Assembly: GCA_046734335.1 (NCBI GenBank) | Contig: JBKPRA010000052.1 | Coordinates: forward strand, 1-39,938 | Direction: 5' to 3' | DNA from: DATBLE01 sp046734335 | GTDB taxonomy: Bacteria > Actinomycetota > Thermoleophilia > Gaiellales > Gaiellaceae | Length of the DNA stretch: 39,938 bases | In this document: positions 16,296 to 24,454 of the stretch, piece by piece | Layout: each line of letters starts with the position of its first letter | How positions within the stretch are numbered: position 1 is the first letter of the stretch | The notes under the pieces: model-generated | Databases searched by the model: none | What the model was told of the DNA's origin: nothing | Seen by the model: only the letters and a program-made list of their open reading frames with translations | Translations under genes and position numbers: made by a program

Positions 16296-17324
16296 ATGAG
16301 CGACGAGCCTGTCCTATCGGTGATGAACTTGCGGGTGCACTACGGCACCGTGCGTGGCACGGTGCGTGCCGTCGACCGGGTGTCGTTCGACATCGGGGCA
16401 GCCGAGGTGCTCGGTCTCGTCGGGGAGTCAGGTTGCGGCAAGTCGACGCTCGGCCGCGGCGTGCTCGGCCTGCTGCCCGAGGGTGCGGTGTCGGACGGAC
16501 AGGTCCTGTATGGGGGACGGAACATCGTGGGTCTCCCTCCGAAGGAGCTTTCCCGCTTGCGCGGCCCGGAGCTCGGGCTGATCTTCCAGGAGCCCATGAC
16601 GCGGCTGAACCCGCTGCTGCGGATCGAAAACCACTTCAAGGAGACGCTCGAGCAGCACGAGCCGCAGCTGACCGACAAGGAAATCCGTCAACGCTCGCTG
16701 GAGACGCTCGGCCGGATGGGGATCCCGCCCACGCGCTTCCGCCAGTACCCGCACGAGTTCTCGGGCGGGATGCGCCAGCGGATCATGATCGCGCTTGCGC
16801 TCGTGCTGCGGCCGAAGCTGCTCGTCGCCGACGAGCCGACCACATCACTGGACGTGATCGTCGAGGCCCAGATCCTGGCGATCCTCGCCGACCTGAAGCG
16901 CAACTTCGGGACGGCCCTCCTGCTGATCACGCACAACCTCGGGATCATCGCGGAGGCCTGTGACCGGGTCGCGGTCATGTACGCGGGCAAGATCGTCGAG
17001 GAGGGCCCTGCGCGCGACGTCTTCGCCGACCCCGCGCACCCATACACACGCGAGCTGCTGCGCTCGACGATCTCGCTGGAGACGACCGAGCTTCACTCGA
17101 TCCCGGGCGCTCCTCCGAATCTGATCGACCCGCCGCCCGGCTGCCACTTCCACCCCCGCTGTCCCGACGTCATGCGCGTCTGTTCGTGGAAGCAGCCTGT
17201 CGACGTCGCTCCCGGCCCGGATCGTCGGGTCCAGTGCTGGCTGCACGGCCCCGAGGAGGAAATCCCGCCCGGCGAGGCTGCCGGGCTCGAGCGCAAGGAG
17301 ATCGCCGTTGCCGACGAAGCCTGA
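16296..17324 (+). CDS. Peptide ABC transporter ATPase (DppD-like)
   Basis: A 342-residue ATPase with Walker A GESGCGKST, signature FSGGMRQR and Walker B LLVADEPTTSLD, then the switch ITHNLG. The C-terminal oligo_HPY region (PGAPPNLIDPPPGCHFHPRCP) carries four cysteines in the pattern C-X6-C-X6-C-X20-C (approximate), which in the mycobacterial DppD binds an iron-sulphur cluster. The ATG at 16296 gives the normal N-terminus and has GGAG about seven bases upstream; 28 extra codons in the longer open frame look non-coding. It overlaps the next ATPase gene by 17 bases. Confidence 0.93.
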   Translation: MSDEPVLSVMNLRVHYGTVRGTVRAVDRVSFDIGAAEVLGLVGESGCGKSTLGRGVLGLLPEGAVSDGQVLYGGRNIVGLPPKELSRLRGPELGLIFQEPMTRLNPLLRIENHFKETLEQHEPQLTDKEIRQRSLETLGRMGIPPTRFRQYPHEFSGGMRQRIMIALALVLRPKLLVADEPTTSLDVIVEAQILAILADLKRNFGTALLLITHNLGIIAEACDRVAVMYAGKIVEEGPARDVFADPAHPYTRELLRSTISLETTELHSIPGAPPNLIDPPPGCHFHPRCPDVMRVCSWKQPVDVAPGPDRRVQCWLHGPEEEIPPGEAAGLERKEIAVADEA

Positions 17325-18585
17325 CGAGAGCGCACTCGTCTCCGTCCGCAACCTGAAGACGTACTACTCGATCCGAGGCAGCTTCGGGGACCGCCTCATC
17401 GGCCGGGAGGCGGGCCGGGTGAAGGCCGTTGACGACGTCTCCTTCGACCTGCGCAAGGGCGAGGTGCTGGGGCTCGTCGGCGAGTCGGGCAGCGGCAAGA
17501 CCACGCTCGGTCGTACGTTGCTCGGGCTCGTCCGGGCGACCGATGGGAGCGTCATGTTCGAGGGCCGTGACATCACCAAGCTGAGCGAGCGCGAACTGCG
17601 CGCGCACCGGCGGCGGATGCAGCTCGTCTTCCAGGACCCGCACGCGTCGCTCAACCCGGCGATGACGATCGGCGACGCGGTCGGCCACCCGCTGCAGATC
17701 CACGGTCTCGTCCAGGGCCGCGACCAGATGCGCCGCCGTGTGGCCGAGGCACTGGAGGTCGTCGGCCTCTCGCCCGCCGAACAGTTCCTGGACAAGTACC
17801 CGTCGGATCTCTCCGGCGGCCAGAAGCAGCGCGCGGTGATCGCGCGGGCGGTGATCCTCAACCCGGTGCTGCTGGTCGCGGACGAGCCCGTCTCGATGCT
17901 CGACATGAGCGTCCGGGCCAAGATCCTCGAGCTGATGGTGAACCTCAAGCACGAGTTCGACCTGTCCTACCTGTACATCACGCACGACCTGGCCACCGCC
18001 AAGTTCTTCTGCGACCGGATCGCGATCCTCTACCTCGGCCGCATCGTCGAGATCGGCCCTTCAGCGGCGATCTACGAGGATCCGAAGCATCCGTATACGC
18101 AGGCGCTGCTGCGGGCGATCCCCGAGCCGGACCCGCGCCGCGCCGTCCCGCGCGACCTGCCCCGCGGCGAGGTGCCCGACGCTGCCCGGCCGCCGCGCGG
18201 CTGCTCGTTCCACCCGCGCTGCCCGCGTGCGTTCGAGATCTGCGGGTGGGAGACCCGCGACCTCCGCGACCTGCTCGAGGCGCACTGGGCCCGGGTCGGG
18301 GCGGAGGAGTACGAAACCGAGCGGCCGCTTTTCGGCGACCTGGACTCGCTGTCGGCGTCGAACGGCGTCGCCGTTCGCGTGCCGGCCCGTGCCGGCGCCA
18401 CCGGCGGCGACCTGCTCGCGATTCTCGAGCGGGTGCGGGCGGACGAACCCGACGACCCGTTCTGGACGGGCGTTCGAGCGCTGCACCCCGGCGCCGACGC
18501 GCTCGAGATCGAGTGGAACGAGCCGCGTGAGCCCCGGCTGGTGCGGTCGGGGCCGGTCGAGGTCGAGTGCCATCTCTACGACTGA
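17308..18585 (+). CDS. Peptide ABC transporter ATPase (DppF-like) with C-terminal extension
   Basis: A 425-residue ATPase: Walker A GESGSGKTT, signature LSGGQKQR, Walker B LLVADEPVSMLD, switch ITHDLA, then the oligo_HPY cysteine motif RGCSFHPRCP. Ordinary DppF proteins are about 330 residues. Here roughly 75 residues are inserted between the third and last cysteines of that motif (about residues 340-415, including FGDLDSLSASNGVAV and ILERVRADEPDDPFWTG), before the terminal VECHLYD. The insert has no recognisable domain. The start is TTG 17308, supported by AAGGAG seven or eight bases upstream, and overlaps the preceding gene by 17 bases. Confidence 0.92.
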   Translation: MPTKPDESALVSVRNLKTYYSIRGSFGDRLIGREAGRVKAVDDVSFDLRKGEVLGLVGESGSGKTTLGRTLLGLVRATDGSVMFEGRDITKLSERELRAHRRRMQLVFQDPHASLNPAMTIGDAVGHPLQIHGLVQGRDQMRRRVAEALEVVGLSPAEQFLDKYPSDLSGGQKQRAVIARAVILNPVLLVADEPVSMLDMSVRAKILELMVNLKHEFDLSYLYITHDLATAKFFCDRIAILYLGRIVEIGPSAAIYEDPKHPYTQALLRAIPEPDPRRAVPRDLPRGEVPDAARPPRGCSFHPRCPRAFEICGWETRDLRDLLEAHWARVGAEEYETERPLFGDLDSLSASNGVAVRVPARAGATGGDLLAILERVRADEPDDPFWTGVRALHPGADALEIEWNEPREPRLVRSGPVEVECHLYD

Positions 18586-18586
18586 C

Positions 18587-19144
18587 GTGACCGCTCGGGC
18601 CGTGTCCAGGCTCACGCCGGTGCGGGCCGAGCCACGTGATGACGCGGAGCAGGTGACACAGGCGCTGCCGGGCGAGCCACTGATGGTCGAGTCGCAGGAG
18701 CGCGGGTGGGCGCGTGTGCGGACCGCGTACGACTACCCGGGCTGGGTGCGGGCGGGCGCGCTCGCCGGCGAGCCGGACGGCGACTGGCTCGTCGAGCGCG
18801 ACGGGGACCCGGTCGAGGAGGCGCGTGCGTACCTCGGCTGTCCGTACGAGTGGGGCGGACTGACCGAGAAGGGCATCGACTGTTCCGGCCTCGTCCATAT
18901 GGCGTATCGCCGGCTTGGACGGCTCGTCCCGCGCGACGCCGACCAGCAGGAGGCGGTGGCGATGCCGGTTCCGCGCGACGAGCTGCGGCGAGGCGACCTC
19001 GTCTGCTACGGCGACCACATCGCCTTCTGGCTCGGCGACGGGAAGATCCTGCACGCGACCGGGCGGGAGGGCGTCGGGCGAGTGGTCGAGGAGGATCAGC
19101 CGGCCGAGCTGGCGGCACGGGTCCGTGCCTGTGTCCGCCTCTGA
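18587..19144 (+). CDS. SH3b-NlpC/P60 peptidase, cytoplasmic, YkfC-like
   Basis: A 185-residue cysteine peptidase. Residues 7-60 look like a bacterial SH3 domain (LTPVRAEPRDDAEQV, GWARVRTAYDYPGWVRA). The NlpC/P60 domain has Cys99 in GIDCSGLVH, His144 in GDHIAFWLG and His156 in KILHATG, the expected triad. No signal peptide is present. The GTG at 18587 follows the DppF-like stop by one base, so it belongs to the transporter operon. Bacillus YkfC, encoded beside a dipeptide transporter, cleaves gamma-D-Glu-diaminopimelate bonds of imported murein peptides. The same role fits here by inference. Confidence 0.85.
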   Translation: MTARAVSRLTPVRAEPRDDAEQVTQALPGEPLMVESQERGWARVRTAYDYPGWVRAGALAGEPDGDWLVERDGDPVEEARAYLGCPYEWGGLTEKGIDCSGLVHMAYRRLGRLVPRDADQQEAVAMPVPRDELRRGDLVCYGDHIAFWLGDGKILHATGREGVGRVVEEDQPAELAARVRACVRL

Positions 19145-19165
19145 GGGTCAGCCCGAAGCGGGACC

Positions 19166-21916
19166 CTAGTAGGGCTTCGCGCGGCCCGCGTACTTCGCCG
19201 CCAGATCCACTTCCCGTGCCCGCGGAAAGCTGATCGAGTGCGGATCGCCATCGGACACGTACCGGAGCTCCGGGTTGCGCTCGAGCGTGTCGAGCCACAT
19301 GCCCCAGGTGAAGTCACGGGCCCCGTTCCAGCGCGGGTTGGGGAGTATGCGCGGAATCTCGCCGGGGTTCCATTTCGTCGAGAACGGCGACGGTGCCGGC
19401 TCCGCGCCGGAGAGGAACACACCGGCGAAGCGGTACGACTGGCCGTCCCAAGCGCCCTTGACCGCAAGAGAGGCCGGGTGCGGTAGCGCTCCGAGCGGAA
19501 GCGCCATCGTCTGCACCCGGTAGGCGGGCAAGCGTGCGGTCAGCAGGCGGTTGCCGAGAACGAGCTGCCGTTGGACTGCGGTCGCGTCGAGCGTGTTCAG
19601 CTGTAGGTGGTCCTTCGTGTGGTTGCCGAGCTCGAACCCGTGCCCGACCAGCCAGTCGAACGTCCTCTTCGCCGTTCCACCGTCGCCGTCGAACGCGTTT
19701 CGCGGGACGTAGAAGGTTCCCGTGGCCGGGAAGCCGGCATGCTGCGCGGCGAAGTCCTCGAAGATCCCGACAGCCGTCTTGGGGTCGACGCGGCCGTCCG
19801 GCAAGAAGGAGATCTGGTTGTTGGTCGCGTCGTCGAAGGTCATCACCACCGGCGTCTTCCCCTTGGGTACGTCCAGCCCACCGGAGACGAGGTCCGACGC
19901 CCGCACCGGGTAGTAGCCGTCCAGCCAGAGCCGCGCCAGCTCGGCGCGGAACTGGCCCGCGGTCAGGTCGTAGCTCGAGCCGTTCTCGCGGATCTGGTGG
20001 TGCATCAGCACGGGCACGAGACCCAGCTCGTTCGGCTGCAGCGTCCGCGCCCGCTGCGCCGCCGACTGTTGCTTCGGGAAGACGGCGGTGAGCGCGTTGG
20101 TGGGCAGGGCGGCCGACGTGTACGTCACCGCTGGATCCCAGAGCAGGTATTCGTCGATGCCCGCGTCGTGTGCGCCGCGCATCTCGTCCTCGACCTGGGC
20201 CGGGCCGTAGTCGACGCCGAGCGAGAAATCCTGGAGCCACGGGACGACCCGGGCGCCGGAGCCGTGGACGTCGCGCTGGAAGTCCTCGAGCGAGCGCTGG
20301 ACGATGTCGTAGGGCTGCGCGTTCGGGTTCGCCACCCCGTACTCGCCGGGGCCCCAGTGCGAGGGGTAGACCATCGGCGCGACGTAGTCGACGTGCGAAG
20401 CCATCATCGGGATGTTCTGGGCGACCTCCGTCGGCCGTGTGGCCGCCACGCCGAACACCGATGCGCCCAGGTAGGTGCCGTAGGGCTTCAGGGCGGCTCG
20501 GGTCTCGGCGAGGAAGGATGCGATCGACCGCTCCGGCGTCCCCTTCAAGCCGGGGAAGGCCATCGTCGAGAGCGGCCCGTCCGGCCGGCGAACGTAGTCG
20601 TAGAGGACGTCGTCCACGCCCGCTTTCGCGGCAGCGACGGCGATGTCGATCTGGTACCGGCGCACCGCGGGATCGGCGAAGTTGGTGAAGCCCCCGTAGC
20701 CGCCGTACATCTGGCCGCCGGGAGTCTGGATCACCTCGTCGCGCTTGCCGGCCCTCCAGGCGGCGCCCGCCAGGATCGGGTCGCGGAAGCAGACGAGCCG
20801 CCCGATCACCCGGACGCCCTTTTTGTGCAGGAACTCGACCGCGGCCGGCAGGTCGACCGTTCGCTTGACCGCCCCGATCCGGTGCGCCAGGGGCACCGGC
20901 GCGTTCCAGCCCACCGTGCCGGACTCGTCCTTGAGGTCGAGCTCGACCGTGTTGATCCGGCCCTGGTCGATCAGGTCGACGACGCCCTTGTGCAGCGTCG
21001 GGTCGGCCCAGGCGTCGAAGGTGACGTGGACAGCGCGCACCGGGTGGGCGGGCCGACGAGCCTGCATCGAGATCCAGACCCGGCGGGTGCTCGCGTTCCG
21101 CAACGTATCCGTGGCGACGAGCGTGATCGGGGCCGTCGGCCGCTTCGGCCACGAGAGTCGGAACCGGCCGTTCTTCGAGACGAGCACCGGTCGACCGCCC
21201 GCGGTCAGCGTCGCGCCCGGCTCGACCGTCCCTGCGAGCGCGAGCGGGTGCCCGTACGGAATCATCACGCCCGGCCGGTCGAACGAGATCGTCGGGCCCT
21301 GCGTGTCCACGCGGACGTTCCAGGTCTTGGTCGTGCGGGAGCCCGGGAACCCCCCGGCGGCGCTCGCCTGGACGCGGTGTGTCCCGTCCGTCAGGCGGTT
21401 GCCGTCGAGCACGAACCGGCCGTCCCTCATGTACGCCTTGCCGGTGACGTCGGCGCCGTCCAGCTTCCAGCGGACGCGGTCGAGCACCGACTGGTCCGCG
21501 CCGACCGAGAACGAGAGCGAGGGCAGCTTGGCGGGGCCGACCGCCGAGTTCGCCGCAGGCCCCTCCGGATCGAGCCCCGGCGCGGAGATGCGGGCGCCGA
21601 GCGCGAACGTGGCAAAGACGAGAGCACCGAGGACAGCCACTGCGATCGCCAGCCGGCGGTACCGGTGGAAGAGGCCGGGCTTCTTCCGGCGTGGTCGGGG
21701 CGTGGCCTCCCGCTCCGTCCCCGGCTCGACGACTGGATCGCCGCCGTCTCCGTCCTGCGCGGGCGGCTCGTCGGTCGGAACGTGAGCGCGGAGCCTCTCG
21801 ACCTCCTCGATCAGGAGCAGGATCGCCCGGCCGGCGGGCTGGAGCTCGGGGTGCGACTCGTCCTCGGAGAGCTTCTGTGCCCAGCGTCGTAGCTCGTCGA
21901 TTTGCCCTGCATCCAC
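19166..21916 (-). CDS. Membrane-anchored DUF4015 glycosidase-like / NodB polysaccharide deacetylase fusion
   Basis: About 916 residues (numbering below counts from the TTG at 21922). Residues 1-90 are cytoplasmic with a short coiled coil and a Pro/Arg-rich linker; a single transmembrane helix spans 91-110. Outside follow two Ig-like beta domains (about 125-290), a TIM-barrel DUF4015/putative glycoside hydrolase domain (about 295-605; DVLYDYVRRPDG and YVAPMVYPSHW), and a CE4 NodB deacetylase (about 635-918). The metal triad is present: Asp698 in MTFDD, His768 and His772 in HTKDH. It could cut and deacetylate an extracellular glycan. The GTG at 21916 is preferred over TTG 21922, because CATACT (21923-21928, read on the minus strand) sits six bases before it, as expected for a leaderless transcript; the choice is tentative. 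It lies 25 bp behind the isomerase gene on the same strand and may be co-transcribed. Confidence 0.82.
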   Translation of the reverse strand: MDAGQIDELRRWAQKLSEDESHPELQPAGRAILLLIEEVERLRAHVPTDEPPAQDGDGGDPVVEPGTEREATPRPRRKKPGLFHRYRRLAIAVAVLGALVFATFALGARISAPGLDPEGPAANSAVGPAKLPSLSFSVGADQSVLDRVRWKLDGADVTGKAYMRDGRFVLDGNRLTDGTHRVQASAAGGFPGSRTTKTWNVRVDTQGPTISFDRPGVMIPYGHPLALAGTVEPGATLTAGGRPVLVSKNGRFRLSWPKRPTAPITLVATDTLRNASTRRVWISMQARRPAHPVRAVHVTFDAWADPTLHKGVVDLIDQGRINTVELDLKDESGTVGWNAPVPLAHRIGAVKRTVDLPAAVEFLHKKGVRVIGRLVCFRDPILAGAAWRAGKRDEVIQTPGGQMYGGYGGFTNFADPAVRRYQIDIAVAAAKAGVDDVLYDYVRRPDGPLSTMAFPGLKGTPERSIASFLAETRAALKPYGTYLGASVFGVAATRPTEVAQNIPMMASHVDYVAPMVYPSHWGPGEYGVANPNAQPYDIVQRSLEDFQRDVHGSGARVVPWLQDFSLGVDYGPAQVEDEMRGAHDAGIDEYLLWDPAVTYTSAALPTNALTAVFPKQQSAAQRARTLQPNELGLVPVLMHHQIRENGSSYDLTAGQFRAELARLWLDGYYPVRASDLVSGGLDVPKGKTPVVMTFDDATNNQISFLPDGRVDPKTAVGIFEDFAAQHAGFPATGTFYVPRNAFDGDGGTAKRTFDWLVGHGFELGNHTKDHLQLNTLDATAVQRQLVLGNRLLTARLPAYRVQTMALPLGALPHPASLAVKGAWDGQSYRFAGVFLSGAEPAPSPFSTKWNPGEIPRILPNPRWNGARDFTWGMWLDTLERNPELRYVSDGDPHSISFPRAREVDLAAKYAGRAKPY

Positions 21917-21941
21917 GGGCAAAGTATGCCCCGGGAACGGC

Positions 21942-23375
21942 TCAGCCGACGACGGCGAGCTCGAGCCCGAGCAGATCGGCCGCCTTGCGGAGGCGCGGAA
22001 CCTGGTGGCCGATGCCGAGCGCGACGTGGTGCGTCGGGCCCTGCGCGCACCAGGCGTCGAAGAACGCGGCCGGTCCGGGCGCGAACCGGATGCGCGAGTT
22101 CGTGTTGCCGATCCGGAAGGTCGGCCCGGGGATCGATTCGCCCTCGCCTGCGATCAGCTTCAGCCGTCCGTCCGCGGTCTGGGTAAGGCCGAGGATCGTC
22201 ACCGGCCCGAGCTGCACCTTCATTTCGATGGACAGCCCCGCCCCCGCCTTGCCGTGGTAGAGATCGAGGGCTCGCGCCACCGGCCGCCCCTGGGCGATCG
22301 CCAGATGCCCGGGGCCGTCGTGGCCCATCAGGATGAAGCCCTCCTCGAAGTCGAGGCCGTAAAACTCGGTGTACGAGCCGCCGGCGCCCAGACGGTCGAG
22401 CAGGAGCATCGCGATGTTCGTCTTCAGGTCGCCCTCGCCGGCCGCAGGTATGCCCCGCGCGGTCAGCAGCGAGTTCCCGACGATGAGGCCCGCTGCGACA
22501 CGGCCTGCGCTGCTTCCTTCGGAGCCGCGGTAGTAGTACGTCAGGCCGTCGAGCTCGTAGTCGGCCACCAGCCGGTCGAGGCCGGTCGCCACGCGGGCCG
22601 ACCAGTCGAGGGTCTCGGGCGTGATCTCGGCCGCGATCGGGTCGCTGCCGGGCTCGGCGAGATCGAATGTCTCCCGGATCTCGCCGGCCTTGTGCTCGAC
22701 CGCCGCTGCGTCGACCGCCTCGACCCGTACGACGAGGTCGTCGATCTCCAGCACCTCGACGTGGGCGCCGGTCTGCACCTGCACCTGCGTGAAGTCGGAG
22801 TACAGGTCGAGCATCCCCGGATAGGTGTGCCCGAGGAAGCCGATGCGGGCGGAACGCAGGCCGCTGGCCGCCCGGGCAGCGGCGAGCCAGTCGCCCAGCG
22901 CGTCCCACGTGGGGTCGCCGTCCAGCAGCGTCCCGGTGACGATCCTGCAGGGAATCCGGGCCCGTGCGAAAGCGCCGGCGATCTCCGGCACGCAGCAGGC
23001 CGAGCAGTTGGCCAGCCACTCAGCCGTGGTCATCGACTCGTAGTCGAGCGTGCGCGTCGGTTGCAGGTTGAGGATCACGACCGGGGCGCCGGCCGCCTGG
23101 ACGACCGGGAGGACCTGTGACGAGGTCGCGTAGGTCGCGGTGTAGAGGAGGAGGAGGTCGACCCGCGCACCCGCGAGCGCCTCGCCTGCCTTCCGGGCCG
23201 ACTGGGCCGAGTCGACGAGGCCGGCGGAGACGACCTCGGCGCCCATTCCCTCCAGCCGCTTCTCGATCCCGCGCTGGTAGCCGGCGAGCCGGTCGCGCAG
23301 GCCGTCGAACTGCGGCCAGTAGGCGGCCAGGCCGATCCCGAACACGCCGACGTGCGGCGCGCCTTCGCGGCTCAC
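21942..23375 (-). CDS. L-arabinose/L-fucose isomerase-family sugar isomerase
   Basis: A 477-residue protein of the AraA/FucI isomerase superfamily: an N-terminal Rossmann-like part (VGVFGIGLAAYWPQFDGL, LLLLYTATYATSSQVLPVV) and a C-terminal barrel with probable metal ligands in TEFYGLDFEEGF, MGHDGPGH and a late His in VALGIGHQ. These enzymes interconvert an aldose and its ketose with Mn2+ or a similar metal. The rhamnose isomerase of this locus is a different protein (33963-35120), so this one may widen the locus to L-fucose, L-arabinose or another deoxy sugar. It starts at GTG 23375, overlapping the permease stop as GTGA, and is last of the transporter genes. Confidence 0.82.
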   Translation of the reverse strand: MSREGAPHVGVFGIGLAAYWPQFDGLRDRLAGYQRGIEKRLEGMGAEVVSAGLVDSAQSARKAGEALAGARVDLLLLYTATYATSSQVLPVVQAAGAPVVILNLQPTRTLDYESMTTAEWLANCSACCVPEIAGAFARARIPCRIVTGTLLDGDPTWDALGDWLAAARAASGLRSARIGFLGHTYPGMLDLYSDFTQVQVQTGAHVEVLEIDDLVVRVEAVDAAAVEHKAGEIRETFDLAEPGSDPIAAEITPETLDWSARVATGLDRLVADYELDGLTYYYRGSEGSSAGRVAAGLIVGNSLLTARGIPAAGEGDLKTNIAMLLLDRLGAGGSYTEFYGLDFEEGFILMGHDGPGHLAIAQGRPVARALDLYHGKAGAGLSIEMKVQLGPVTILGLTQTADGRLKLIAGEGESIPGPTFRIGNTNSRIRFAPGPAAFFDAWCAQGPTHHVALGIGHQVPRLRKAADLLGLELAVVG

Positions 23376-24454
23376 CGGCTCTCCGCGTGCGCGGCGGCAG
23401 CCGCATGCCGGCGGGCGACGGCGCTCCGCAGCCGCTCCCTTGCGCGCCGATACATGTCTGCGCCGTTCGGGACGATGACGCTGGCCAGGAGGAGGCCGCC
23501 GACGACGATGTTCTGGTCCTGCGCCGGGATCAGGTCGGCGGTCAGCGCGGTCTGTAGGCAGCCCAGCACGGCGACGGCCAGGACCACTCCGGCGATCGTG
23601 CCGCGGCCGCCGAAGATCGAGACGCCGCCGAGGAGGACGATCGTGACGACGAACAGCTCCATCCCGATCGCGGAGTCGTAGCGCGCCGAGGCGAAGCGGA
23701 GCGTCCAGAGCACGCCGGCGAACCCGCTCAGCATCCCGGAGAGAACGAACAGCCAGAACTTGATCCGCTTGACACGGATACCGGCGAAGAAGGCAGCCTC
23801 CTGCCCGGCGCCGATCGCGAAGATCGCCCGCCCGAGCGGAGTCGCGTGCAGGACGACCGCGAACACGACGGCCAGCGCCAGGAAGAACGCGATCGAGTAC
23901 GGGATGTGCGTGTGCGGGATCGGGATCACCCCGATGTTCGACAGATTCGCGGGGAACCCGCCGATCGTGTCCGTCGGCAGGATCCCCTGGGCGATGCCGC
24001 GGTAGAGGGTCAACGTGCCGATCGTCACCGCGAGGGAGGGCAGTCCGAGCCCGGTGACCAGGAAGCCGTTGAATGCGCCGAGGAACCCGCCGAGGACGAC
24101 AGCCATGATCATCGCCGGCCAGATCGGCCAGCCATGCTTGAAGAGCTCTGCCATCAGCACGCCGCAGAGCCCGAGCATCGAGGCGACCGAGAGGTCGATC
24201 TCGCCGGTGACCACGATCAGGGTCAGCGGGAGCGCCATGATCGCCACCTCGCCGACGTTCAGGCCGATGAAGAACAGGTTGGTCGAGTGCAGGAAGTAGG
24301 GAGAGACGCTCGCGCCGTAGGCGATCGTGGCGCCGAGCAGGACGAGCAGCAGGGTCTCCCAGCGCAGGACGACACCGAGGTGCTGCCGGACCGGCCTCGG
24401 CGGCGGCCCGCCCGGGACCTCGTCGGCCGGCTTGTAGTCCTCGAGCTCAGCCAC
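23372..24454 (-). CDS. rhaQ: Sugar ABC transporter permease (RhaQ/RbsC family)
   Basis: A 360-residue BPD_transp_2-type permease with eight to ten hydrophobic helices and the family motifs IVVTGEIDLSVASMLGL and GGVSIFGGRGTIAGVVLA. It pairs with the neighbouring permease to form the channel. It starts at GTG 24454 and overlaps the upstream permease gene by eight bases. The charged C-terminal tail (RRARERLRSAVARR) is cytoplasmic. The name rests on family membership and on position in a rhamnose gene set, not on specificity residues. Confidence 0.85.
   Translation of the reverse strand: MAELEDYKPADEVPGGPPPRPVRQHLGVVLRWETLLLVLLGATIAYGASVSPYFLHSTNLFFIGLNVGEVAIMALPLTLIVVTGEIDLSVASMLGLCGVLMAELFKHGWPIWPAMIMAVVLGGFLGAFNGFLVTGLGLPSLAVTIGTLTLYRGIAQGILPTDTIGGFPANLSNIGVIPIPHTHIPYSIAFFLALAVVFAVVLHATPLGRAIFAIGAGQEAAFFAGIRVKRIKFWLFVLSGMLSGFAGVLWTLRFASARYDSAIGMELFVVTIVLLGGVSIFGGRGTIAGVVLAVAVLGCLQTALTADLIPAQDQNIVVGGLLLASVIVPNGADMYRRARERLRSAVARRHAAAAAHAESR

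Noticed and set aside
19607..21892. Long plus-strand ORF (761 codons) antisense to the glycosidase/deacetylase gene
   Set aside because: No recognisable domain, and the minus strand encodes intact CE4 and DUF4015 motifs.
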